A stretch of 64,000 nucleotides of DNA. It comes from Streptosporangium canum. GTDB taxonomy: Bacteria; Actinomycetota; Actinomycetes; Streptosporangiales; Streptosporangiaceae. Where the stretch lies: positions 198,041 to 262,040 of the forward strand of contig NZ_FOQY01000006.1 of the NCBI RefSeq assembly GCF_900113865.1. The letters are read 5' to 3'. Positions within the stretch are counted from its first letter, which is position 1. Each line of letters opens with the position of its first letter. Of this stretch, positions 57,297-64,000 are shown one piece after another. Both the position numbers and the translations under genes were made by a program. The notes below the pieces were generated by a model. It worked only from the letters and a program-made list of their open reading frames with translations, searched no databases and was not told the origin of the DNA.

Positions 57297-58426
57297 GGTC
57301 TCTCTTTCTCGCCCTCTGCCGCGGTCCGCACCGCGATCTCCTCCCGGGACGCCCCGGGCGTGCCGGCCTTCTCGGCCTTCTCGGCCTCGTCGGCCTGGTC
57401 GGACGGGTGGGCCGGATCGACGGCCCCCGCACCGCCCGGTGCGAGCTCCGAGGTCACGCCGGCGGGCTCCGAGGTCACGTCGGCGGGCTCCGCACGCCCC
57501 TCCGGCCGATCGTCCTCCCTGGCGTCGCCTGCCTTCTCGGCGTCGTCGGCCTCGTCGGACGGATGTGCCGGGTCGACGCCTCCCGCGCCTTCCAGCGCGA
57601 GCTCCGGCGTCACCCCGACGGACTCCTCGCCTGTCTTCCTTCCGGCATACCAGAAATAGACCAGTGCCGCGACGAACAGGATGACGGAGGTCCACTGGTT
57701 GAGCCGCAGGCCGAAGATGTGGTGGGCGGTGTCCACCCGCAGGCCCTCGATCCAGAAGCGGCCCACGGTGTAGCCCGCGACGTAGAGGGCGAAGACCCGG
57801 CCGTGACGGAGCGCGAACCTGCGGCCGGCCCAGATCAGGACGAGTGCCAGACCCAGGTCCCAGATCGACTCGTAGAGGAACGTGGGATGGTAGGTCGCCT
57901 CGCCCGGCACCGTGCCCGGCCGGTCGGGGTCGATCTCCAGGCCCCAGGGCAGGTCGGTGGGGCGGCCGAACAGCTCCTGGTTGAAGTAGTTGCCCCAGCG
58001 GCCGATCGCCTGGGCGACCGCGATGCCGGGGGCGACGGTGTCGGCCACCGCGGACAGGGAGATCCCCCGGCTGCGGCAGCCGAACCACACGCCGAGGGCC
58101 CCGAGCGCGACGGCCCCCCAGATGCCCAGCCCGCCGTTCCAGATGAACAGCGCCTCGATGGGCTCGTTGGGCGCGTCCGGTCCGAAGTAGAGCTGCCAGT
58201 CGGTGATGACGTGGTAGAGACGTCCGCCGACCAGGCCGAACGGCACGGCCCAGACGGCGAGGTCCACGATCGTGCCGGGCGCGCCGCCGCGGGCGCGCCA
58301 GCGGCGCTCACCCATGATGACGGCGACGATGACGCCGAGCACGATGCACAGTGCGTAGGCCCGGATGGGGACCACGCCGAGGTGCCAGACCCCCTGGGAG
58401 GGGCTGGGAATCGAGGCGAGGGGCAT
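57293..58426 (-). CDS. lgt: Prolipoprotein diacylglyceryl transferase
   Basis: Attaches diacylglycerol to the lipobox Cys of prolipoproteins. 377 residues. Seven membrane segments and the Lgt signature AIGRWGNYFNQELFGRPTDLPWGLEI with the preceding GGRLYHVITDWQLYF are present. Residues after about 265 form a hydrophilic acidic tail, unusual in length, in which a block of about 45 residues occurs twice (VTPELALEGAGGVDPAHPSDEADDAEKAG and VTSELAPGGAGAVDPAHPSDQADEAEKAE). ATG 58426 gives the normal N-terminus. It lies 26 bases after the DsbA-like gene and overlaps VIT by 4. Confidence 0.96.
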   Translation of the reverse strand: MPLASIPSPSQGVWHLGVVPIRAYALCIVLGVIVAVIMGERRWRARGGAPGTIVDLAVWAVPFGLVGGRLYHVITDWQLYFGPDAPNEPIEALFIWNGGLGIWGAVALGALGVWFGCRSRGISLSAVADTVAPGIAVAQAIGRWGNYFNQELFGRPTDLPWGLEIDPDRPGTVPGEATYHPTFLYESIWDLGLALVLIWAGRRFALRHGRVFALYVAGYTVGRFWIEGLRVDTAHHIFGLRLNQWTSVILFVAALVYFWYAGRKTGEESVGVTPELALEGAGGVDPAHPSDEADDAEKAGDAREDDRPEGRAEPADVTSEPAGVTSELAPGGAGAVDPAHPSDQADEAEKAEKAGTPGASREEIAVRTAAEGEKERP

Positions 58427-58452
58427 GTCTGGTGACGTTACCGTGTCACGGG

Positions 58453-59217
58453 CTACTTGGCCGCATCAAGGATCGCCTGGCGCAGATCGGCCGGCTTGAA
58501 CGCCACGCTGTTGTCCACCTCTGTGCCGTTGATCTTCAGCGTCGGGGTGCCCTGGAGCTTCGCGCTCTCCAGGATCTTGGTGCTGTAGGCGGTGTGCTCA
58601 GCCGCCTTCTGCTGGCCGGTCACGCACTTCTCGAAGCCCGGGTCGGTGACCCCGGCGTCCTTGCCCCAGGCGACCAGGTCATCGAGCTTGAAGCCCTCGA
58701 CGGTCTCCGACGGCTGCTCCTTGAACAGCTTGTCGTGGAATTTGATCCACGGAGCGCCGCCGGGGACGCAGCGGGAGGCGGCGGCGCCGCGGACGGAGTT
58801 GCCGCGGGTGACGCCCTTGTTCGCCTCCTGCGGGAAGATCGTGATCGGGTGGTAGACCACCTTGACCTTGCCCTCGGCGGCCAGGTTCTTGATCGTGGCG
58901 CCGCTGGTCTCCTCCAGCGCCTTGCAGGCGGGGCACTGGAAGTCCTCGTAGACGTCCAGCACCGGCTTCTCCACGCCCGCCTTGGCCATCACCACGGAGC
59001 CGTCGGCGGCGGCGGTGATCGGCGCCAGCGCCCCGGTGGCCTCCTCGGACTTGCTTCCCTGGGCGGCATACCACCATCCGGCCCCGACGGCGCCGAGTGC
59101 GACGACCGCCACCGTCGTGATCGTCGCGATGCGCTTGAGCCGCTCCTTCTTCCGCTGCTCCTCGCGCTGCGCCTTGATCCGGTCACGCGCCGAATGATCC
59201 CGCGCGGCCTTGCCCAT
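58453..59217 (-). CDS. DsbA-like thiol-disulphide protein (thioredoxin fold, membrane-anchored)
   Basis: 254 residues. A basic N-terminus and one membrane segment (about 29-50; IATITTVAVVALGAVGAGWWY) precede an external DsbA/DsbG-type thioredoxin domain. Its active site is Cys95-Pro-Ala-Cys98 in YEDFQCPACKALEE, and the late cis-Pro loop LQGTPTLKINGTEV is present. It probably oxidises or isomerises disulphides in exported proteins. The start ATG shares its A with the preceding MauE stop (TGATG). The gene order MauE, DsbA-like, lgt upstream of trpA is common in actinomycetes. Confidence 0.94.
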   Translation of the reverse strand: MGKAARDHSARDRIKAQREEQRKKERLKRIATITTVAVVALGAVGAGWWYAAQGSKSEEATGALAPITAAADGSVVMAKAGVEKPVLDVYEDFQCPACKALEETSGATIKNLAAEGKVKVVYHPITIFPQEANKGVTRGNSVRGAAASRCVPGGAPWIKFHDKLFKEQPSETVEGFKLDDLVAWGKDAGVTDPGFEKCVTGQQKAAEHTAYSTKILESAKLQGTPTLKINGTEVDNSVAFKPADLRQAILDAAK

Positions 59218-59798
59218 CAGTGGTTCTCCTTTTCATAGGGCTTCTCGTCATCGCCCTCGATGTCGTCATCGTACGGCTCCCGCACCGAGGTCAGCCCCAG
59301 CGCCGAGTCCAGCGCGAACCGCCCCGGCGGGAACCAGGCGACGACCACACCGAGCGCGAAGAAACCGGCGTCACGCAGGATGTCGATGAGGTAGTCGGGC
59401 TCCACCCCGGCCTTGAGCTGACCGCCGCCGCCGAAGCAGCCGCAGTCGATTCGCAGCCCGCGCGCCCACGCCGATGCGATTCCGATGACGAAAGCCAGCA
59501 TAAGCAACGCGGAGATGATGCCCGCCACACGGGTGAGCAGCCCGACAACCAGCAACACCCCTATGACGATCTCCAGGATGGGCAGGCCGTAGCCGACCAC
59601 CGTGGCAAGCGAGTCCGGAAGTAGTTCGTATGCCTTGACCGCCTGCACGGACAGCACCGGCGTGCCGATCTTCCCCCAACCGGCGACGATCAGCACACCC
59701 GCCAGCACCAACCGCGAGACAGTCGTCACCCAGGGTAGCGCCGAACTCGCCGAGTGCGACCGCGGAAGCACGGGCTTGTCAGAAGTCACGAGCACCAT
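59217..59798 (-). CDS. MauE/DoxX-family redox-associated membrane protein
   Basis: 193-residue membrane protein with four to five hydrophobic segments (near 30-45, 70-90, 92-112 and 140-158). The Cys pair Cys119-Gly-Cys121 in LRIDCGCFGGGGQLKAG is diagnostic of the MauE-like group, which by analogy with DsbD/VKOR supplies electrons or oxidising power to partner thioredoxin-fold proteins. Translation is coupled to the DsbA-like gene by a 1-base overlap. ATG 59798 has AGGAG 4 bases upstream. First gene of the operon. Confidence 0.9.
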   Translation of the reverse strand: MVLVTSDKPVLPRSHSASSALPWVTTVSRLVLAGVLIVAGWGKIGTPVLSVQAVKAYELLPDSLATVVGYGLPILEIVIGVLLVVGLLTRVAGIISALLMLAFVIGIASAWARGLRIDCGCFGGGGQLKAGVEPDYLIDILRDAGFFALGVVVAWFPPGRFALDSALGLTSVREPYDDDIEGDDEKPYEKENH

Positions 59799-60220
59799 CG
59801 TCTCCTATTCCGGGCCCCCGGTTATGGCCGACCGCTACGGATACGGCACCATCTGGGAGAAACCCCATCACGAGCTGGATAAGCGTCGAATAAGCCAACT
59901 AACGAGCACGGAACCGCAGAACTGCCGCACCATAAATGCCCAGGTGACAGGCCGAAGCAGCAGGCAGACATCCTACGGCGAACTCCGGCTCCAATCCCGC
60001 TGGACGGCCTTCACACCCTGACGCACCGTATCCGGGACGGGCTCCGCCCTGATCTCCGGCCCCTGCCCCGCCGGTGATGCGGAACCCGCCGGCGGCTCGG
60101 CGGCCGGAACGGAGAGGCGCGGCCGGCCGGTAACGGCACGCCGGGAAACGCGGCGGGCTCCGGCGGGGTGGTTTACCGCATTCACCGGAGGCGGAACGGA
60201 CGGGCTCGGCGGGAAACGAG
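59799..60220. other. Intergenic region before the MauE-lgt operon, no gene seen
   Basis: About 420 bases with no credible gene on either strand. The left part (59800-59960) is unusually AT-rich for this genome and should hold the operon promoter; I could not fix -35/-10 boxes with confidence. The right part is ordinary GC-rich spacer. Confidence 0.5.
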
Positions 60221-60252
60221 AAATGCGGCCGTTCTATGGAACGGCCGCATTT
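60221..60252 (-). terminator. Terminator after trpA
   Basis: AAATGCGGCCGTTC and GAACGGCCGCATTT form a perfect 14-base stem with a 4-base loop 12 bases past the trpA stop; the arm ends in TTT on the minus strand. Confidence 0.85.
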
Positions 60253-60264
60253 CAGATGAGAGGT

Positions 60265-61059
60265 CTACCTCCGGACGCCCGCCGCCAGCTCGGCGCCCAG
60301 TTCGCGGACCGCCGCCAGGCCGGAGGCCTCGTCGGGGGCGTCCAGCAGGCGGCGGATGAACGCCGAGCCCACGATGACGCCGTCGGCGTAGCGGGCCACC
60401 TCGGCGGCCTGCTTGCCGGTGCCGACCCCTAGCCCGACGCAGACCGGCATGTCTGTCTGCAGGCGGGTCCGCTCGACCAGCCCCTGGGCCGCCTCGCCGA
60501 CCGACTCGCGGGCACCCGTGACGCCCATCAGCGAGGCGGCGTAGACGAAGCCGGTGCAGCAGCCGACAACGGCCTTGATGCGGCTCTCGGGAGAGCTCGG
60601 CGCGACCAGGAAAACGGTGTCGATCCCGGCTCCGGCGCTGGCCTCACGCCAGGGCTCGGCCTCCTCCGGGGTCAGGTCGGGGGTGATGGTGCCCACCCCG
60701 CCCGCGTCGGCCAGGGCACGGGCGAACCGGTCGGCGCCGTAGCGGTCGATCGGATTCCAGTAGGTCATGACCAGCGTGGCGGCGCCCGTCTTGGCCACGC
60801 CCTCGACCGTGCGCAGCACGTCGGCGATGCGGGTGCCGTTGGTCAGCGACCGGTGCACGGCGTCCTGGATCGTCGGGCCGTCCATGAGCGGATCGGAGTA
60901 GGGCAGGCCGATCTCGATCACATCGCAGCCCGCGTCCACCATGGCGGCGGCGGCCGCGATCGCGCCGTCCTTGGTCGGGAATCCGGCGGGGAGGTATCCG
61001 ATGAGGGCGGCGCGATCGTCCGCCTTCGCCCTGGCGAACACCGTCTGAAGAGTCGTCAT
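60265..61059 (-). CDS. trpA: Tryptophan synthase alpha chain
   Basis: Splits indole-glycerol phosphate to indole, which is channelled to TrpB. 264 residues of a TIM barrel. ALIGYLPAGFPTKDG and CDVIEIGLPYSDPLMDGPTIQ contain the catalytic Glu and Asp; the phosphate site is CVGLGVGTGKQAAEVARYADGVIVGSAF. ATG 61059. It lies 67 bases after trpB, the last gene of the trpC-B-A cluster, with a strong hairpin behind it. Confidence 0.97.
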   Translation of the reverse strand: MTTLQTVFARAKADDRAALIGYLPAGFPTKDGAIAAAAAMVDAGCDVIEIGLPYSDPLMDGPTIQDAVHRSLTNGTRIADVLRTVEGVAKTGAATLVMTYWNPIDRYGADRFARALADAGGVGTITPDLTPEEAEPWREASAGAGIDTVFLVAPSSPESRIKAVVGCCTGFVYAASLMGVTGARESVGEAAQGLVERTRLQTDMPVCVGLGVGTGKQAAEVARYADGVIVGSAFIRRLLDAPDEASGLAAVRELGAELAAGVRR

Positions 61060-61126
61060 CGTTGATTCCGTTGCGGTTCGTGGCCTCGTCCCCGCCGGCC
61101 GGGCCGGTGGGGACGCGAGTCGGCCG

Positions 61127-62371
61127 TCAGAGGTTGAAGTACTTCATGGCGGTGCCCATGTCCTTGTCGCCACGGCCCGAGAGGTTGACCAGGATGGTCG
61201 CCTCGGGGCCCATCTCACGGCCGAGCTTGAGGGCGCCGGCGAGCGCGTGGGATGACTCGATCGCCGGGATGATGCCCTCGGTGCGGGCGAGCAGTGAGAA
61301 GGCGTCCATGGCCTCGGCGTCGGTGATGCCGTGGTAGGAGGCGCGGCCGGTGTCCTTCAGCCAGGCGTGCTCGGGGCCGACGCCGGGGTAGTCGAGGCCG
61401 GCGGAGATCGAGTGGGACTCGATCGTCTGGCCCTCCTCGTCCTGCAGGACGTAGGTGCGCGAGCCGTGCAGGACCCCGATAGAGCCCTCGGTGAGCGTGA
61501 GGGCGTGCTCACCGGTCTCCAGGCCCCGGCCGCCGGCTTCGTAGCCGTGGAGCTGGACGCCCTCGTCGCCGATGAAGGCGTGGAAGATGCCGATCGCGTT
61601 GGAACCGCCGCCGACCGCGGCGGCGACGGCGTCCGGCAGCCTGCCGGTGAGCTCCAGCATCTGGCGGCGGGCCTCGACGCCGATGATGCGGGCGAAGTCG
61701 CGGACGATCTCCGGGAACGGGTGCGGGCCGGCGATCGTGCCGAAAAGGTAGTGGGTGCGGTCGACGTTGGCGACCCAGTCGCGGAAGGCCTCGTTGATGG
61801 CGTCCTTGAGGGTCTGGCTGCCGTTGGTGACCGGGACGACGGTGGCGCCGAGCAGCTTCATGCGGGCGACGTTGAGCGCTTGGCGCTCGCAGTCGACGGC
61901 CCCCATGTAGATCACGCACTCCAGGCCCATCAGGGCGGCGGCGGTGGCGGTGGCCACGCCGTGCTGGCCCGCGCCGGTCTCGGCGATCACCCTCGTCTTG
62001 CCCAGGCGCTTGGTGAGCAGGGCCTGGCCGAGCACGTTGTTGATCTTGTGAGCGCCGGTGTGGGTCAGGTCCTCGCGCTTGAGGATGATCCGGGCGCCGC
62101 CCGCCTGCTCGGCGAAGCGCGGCACCTCGGTGAGGGTGGTCGGCCGCCCGGCGTAGGTGCGCAGCAGGTGGTCGAACTCGCGCAGGAACCCGGCGTCGTT
62201 CCTGGCCTTCTCGTACTCGGCGGCCACCTCGTCCAGCGCCGGGATGAGGGCCTCGGGCACGTAGCGCCCGCCGAAGACGCCGAACTTGCCGTGGACGTCC
62301 GGGTCGTCCCCGTGGACGCCGTTGCCGGCCAGGTCGGCCGGGGTGAGAAGGGTTCCGTCTGTCGCTGTCAC
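61127..62371 (-). CDS. trpB: Tryptophan synthase beta chain
   Basis: PLP enzyme joining indole and serine to tryptophan. 414 residues. The PLP Lys is in [18 protein letters not shown]; the phosphate loop [14 protein letters not shown] and [33 protein letters not shown] are canonical for TrpB1. GTG 62371 has AGGGG 10 bases upstream and lies 4 bases after the trpC stop. In Streptomyces a small gene (trpM/trpX) lies between trpC and trpB; none fits here. Confidence 0.98.
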   Translation of the reverse strand: MTATDGTLLTPADLAGNGVHGDDPDVHGKFGVFGGRYVPEALIPALDEVAAEYEKARNDAGFLREFDHLLRTYAGRPTTLTEVPRFAEQAGGARIILKREDLTHTGAHKINNVLGQALLTKRLGKTRVIAETGAGQHGVATATAAALMGLECVIYMGAVDCERQALNVARMKLLGATVVPVTNGSQTLKDAINEAFRDWVANVDRTHYLFGTIAGPHPFPEIVRDFARIIGVEARRQMLELTGRLPDAVAAAVGGGSNAIGIFHAFIGDEGVQLHGYEAGGRGLETGEHALTLTEGSIGVLHGSRTYVLQDEEGQTIESHSISAGLDYPGVGPEHAWLKDTGRASYHGITDAEAMDAFSLLARTEGIIPAIESSHALAGALKLGREMGPEATILVNLSGRGDKDMGTAMKYFNL

Positions 62372-62375
62372 GTGC

Positions 62376-63185
62376 TTACTGCCCCTCAGGTCGAGATGCG
62401 GGGTGGGCGCCGGCGGTGACCAGGTCGACCACCGCGGCCCGCGGGTCCTTTCCGGTGACCAGGCTCTCGCCGACGAGGACGGCGTCGGCGCCGGCCCTGG
62501 CGTAGGCGAGCAGGTCGTGCGGACCGCGCACACCCGATTCGGCGATCTTGATGACGCCTTCGGGGATCTTCGGGGCCAGCTTCGCGAACACCTCGCGGTC
62601 CACCTCGAGGGTCTTGAGGTTACGCGCGTTGATGCCGATGATCCGGGCTCCGGCGGCGAGCGCCCGGTCGAGCTCCTCTTCGGTGTGCACCTCGACCAGC
62701 GGGGTCAGGCCGATCGACTCGGCCCGCTCGATGAGCGAGACCAGCGCGTTCTGGTCCAGCGCGGCCACGATCAGCAGCACCAGGTCGGCGCCGTAGGCCC
62801 GGGCCTCCCAGAGCTGGTAGGAGGTGACGATGAAGTCCTTGCGCAGCACCGGGATGTCGACCACGGCGCGCACGGCGGCCAGGTCGTCGAGACTGCCGCC
62901 GAAGCGGCGCCTCTCGGTCAGCACGCTGATGACGTGGGCGCCGCCCGACTCGTAGTCACCGGCGAGCGCGGCGGGGTCGGCGATCGCGGCGAGCGCGCCC
63001 TTGGACGGGCTGGAGCGCTTCACCTCGGCGATGACCGCCACCTGGTCGCCGCCCAGCGCGGCGTAGGCGTCGCGGGGCGTGGGCGCCCGCTCGGCCCGCT
63101 CCTTGAGCTCGGCCAGCGACACCGTCTCCTGCCGGCCGGCCAGATCGGCGCGCACCCCTTCGAGGATTTCCTCCAGAACGCTCAC
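62376..63185 (-). CDS. trpC: Indole-3-glycerol-phosphate synthase
   Basis: Closes the indole ring in tryptophan synthesis. 269 residues, single-domain TIM barrel without a fused Trp[20 protein letters not shown] is the normal start. [13 protein letters not shown] carries the catalytic Lys, with [22 protein letters not shown], the catalytic Glu in [26 protein letters not shown] and [14 protein letters not shown] 63185 overlaps the stop of a 26-codon upstream ORF (GTGA) and has GAGGAGG 5 bases upstream, inside that ORF. Confidence 0.98.
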   Translation of the reverse strand: MSVLEEILEGVRADLAGRQETVSLAELKERAERAPTPRDAYAALGGDQVAVIAEVKRSSPSKGALAAIADPAALAGDYESGGAHVISVLTERRRFGGSLDDLAAVRAVVDIPVLRKDFIVTSYQLWEARAYGADLVLLIVAALDQNALVSLIERAESIGLTPLVEVHTEEELDRALAAGARIIGINARNLKTLEVDREVFAKLAPKIPEGVIKIAESGVRGPHDLLAYARAGADAVLVGESLVTGKDPRAAVVDLVTAGAHPASRPEGQ

Positions 63186-63262
63186 TTGCCCTCCTCGCGA
63201 AACTCGGAGGTCAAGTTCGCGAACGCTGCCGTGTCCATGGTCCGCTCGCTCCACTCGCTCAC
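63182..63262 (-). CDS. 26-residue coupled ORF upstream of trpC
   Basis: GTG 63262 starts [20 protein letters not shown] and the frame ends FREEGK with a TGA overlapping the trpC GTG by 4 bases. GGGAGG lies 10 bases upstream and the start codon sits in a small hairpin (ACTCG/CGAGT). It contains one Trp codon (residue 4). It could be a leader peptide, a translational coupling device or a small functional peptide; no family is recognised. It is too short for ordinary gene finding. Confidence 0.55.
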   Translation of the reverse strand: MSEWSERTMDTAAFANLTSEFREEGK

Positions 63263-63354
63263 GAGTAAGGCCCCTCCCGATCGATTGCCTTGGTCCAGCC
63301 GATGCTATCGGGCTTGCCGCGGTCGCCCCGCCACGGGGTGACGCCTATAGGTGA

Positions 63355-63792
63355 CTATGGGGCCAAGAATTCCCCAAAAGCAACATTTCGCACTATCCAA
63401 AAAACGATCATTAAAGCAAGAAAAGCCCATACATAGGAAGGACGTATGGATATCCCCTTGAGTGGCACACCCCGCCAGGAACGCAGCGCCCAGCGCCCCC
63501 ACAGAAGGGCCAGGACCGGGACCATGGCCACGACCAGGAGGTTGAGCCCGAGGGCCGTGACGAGGTCGCCGTGGGCGAGGGCGTGAACGGCCCGCAGCCC
63601 GCCGCAGCCCGGGCAGTAGAGCCCGGTGAGCATGAGGAACGGACACGTGGGGTAGTGCCCCGGCTCGTTGGGGTCCACCGCGCCCACGTAGGCGACCGCG
63701 GCGCCGGCGGCCAGCGCGGCGCCGAGCGGGGCCAGCACGGCCAGCGCCCGCGCCCGCGGCCCCCGCACGTCAGTGGTCCTTCCCGTCACCAT
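63355..63792 (-). CDS. DUF2752 membrane protein
   Basis: 145 residues. Family motif CPFLMLTGLYCPGCGGLRAVHALAHGDLVTALGLN, with its Cys-rich CPGCGG loop, sits between a first membrane segment (ALAVLAPLGAALAAGAAVAYVGAV) and two more (LVVAMVPVLALLWGRWAL, YVWAFLALMIVFWIVRNVAF). Function unknown. ATG 63792 fits the family start. The last about 35 codons are strikingly AT-rich and include a TTA codon (63412-63414), yet still encode the conserved family end (FWIVRN, FLAP). It lies upstream of trpC, a position often held by DUF2752 genes in actinomycetes. Confidence 0.9.
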   Translation of the reverse strand: MVTGRTTDVRGPRARALAVLAPLGAALAAGAAVAYVGAVDPNEPGHYPTCPFLMLTGLYCPGCGGLRAVHALAHGDLVTALGLNLLVVAMVPVLALLWGRWALRSWRGVPLKGISIRPSYVWAFLALMIVFWIVRNVAFGEFLAP

Positions 63793-63865
63793 CGGCCCGC
63801 CCGCACCTCTCCACCAGCGACTACCCGTCACCGGCCACGATACTCAAGACGGGGGCGGATGCCCG

Positions 63866-64000
63866 TCAGTAACCCGACAGCGAGGTGCTCGCGGCGAATC
63901 CCCACCAGCCGAGCGCCAGCGCCAAGACGAGCACCAGCAGCCAGCAGGCGACGCCGAAGTAGGACAGGACCAGGCCCGCGATCGCCATGCCGCGCCCCTC
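63866..64000 (-). CDS. DUF4190-like membrane protein, C-terminal end (5' part outside window)
   Basis: Partial: the last 44 residues, beginning EGRGMAIAGLVLSYFGVACW and ending in a second hydrophobic stretch and SLSGY. The GRGMAIAGLVLGY pattern is the repeat-end signature of DUF4190 proteins, small two-segment membrane proteins often found beside DUF2752 genes. Only the C-terminus is visible, so the rest of the domain organisation is unknown. Confidence 0.7.
   Translation of the reverse strand, partial: EGRGMAIAGLVLSYFGVACWLLVLVLALALGWWGFAASTSLSGY

Noticed and set aside
59973..60185. 70-codon minus-strand ORF upstream of the MauE operon
   Set aside because: No ribosome binding site, biased composition and no conservation signal that can be judged by eye.

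Overview
This 64 kb window is chromosomal DNA of a high-GC, Gram-positive actinomycete. The gene families (PdtaR-type ANTAR regulator, Spo0M-like protein, DUF1707 and DUF4126 proteins, a MauE/DsbA-like pair, actinobacterial gltBD and trpCBA) and heavy GTG/TTG start use fit a filamentous genus of the Streptosporangiales, but the genus cannot be fixed from the sequence alone. No rRNA, intact insertion sequence, prophage or CRISPR array was found. One tRNA (tRNA-Leu, anticodon CAA) is present.

Layout. 0-4.1 kb: housekeeping cluster on the minus strand, pyrG, a NUDIX hydrolase, xerD and a partial parA. 4.2-8.3 kb: hexapeptide acyltransferase, nitronate monooxygenase-like enzyme, two small membrane proteins and a lost secreted-protein gene. 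8.3-8.9 kb: gene-free, rich in short tandem repeats. 8.9-11 kb: uvrB. 11.2-15.9 kb: a plus-strand cluster of two SPFH (flotillin-like) proteins, a Spo0M arrestin-like protein and two unknown proteins. 15.9-24.1 kb: an accessory segment with an ion transporter, an epoxide hydrolase, a DUF1707/TetR pair and an isochorismatase-like hydrolase. Between them lie a broken NACHT/pentapeptide/WD40 gene, a frameshifted WYL-type regulator, a kinase gene whose stop was lost, and scraps of resolvase, IS481, IS630, TetR and aldehyde dehydrogenase genes. 24.2-31.4 kb: core genes coaE, rpsA and polA, with a GNAT enzyme and a polysaccharide deacetylase. 31.4-40.8 kb: thioesterase, a polar amino-acid ABC transporter, a lipoprotein and a complete liv branched-chain amino-acid transporter operon. 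41-43.4 kb: PdtaR, tRNA-Leu, a LAGLIDADG-type endonuclease and a GNAT enzyme. 43.7-53.2 kb: pyk, a secreted subtilase, gltD and gltB. 53.4-59.8 kb: a BpsA-like aminopropyltransferase, then a minus-strand operon MauE, DsbA-like, lgt, VIT and two paralogous exported proteins. 60.2-64 kb: trpA, trpB, trpC, a 26-codon coupled ORF, DUF2752 and a partial DUF4190-like gene.

How the genes work together. Nitrogen and amino-acid metabolism dominates the right half: two amino-acid uptake systems, glutamate synthase and the end of tryptophan synthesis. Lgt, the DsbA-like protein and the MauE protein form a maturation module for exported proteins, and several predicted lipoproteins are encoded in the window. 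The SPFH/Spo0M cluster is the best candidate for an undescribed membrane-associated system.

A recurrent theme is expansion of short tandem repeats at gene ends and inside reading frames (uvrB 3' end, GNAT 5' end, and the acyltransferase, SPFH, subtilase and lgt genes), together with many palindromic operator-like sites. Start codons were chosen from ribosome binding sites, overlaps and domain completeness; where this is weak the entry says so.
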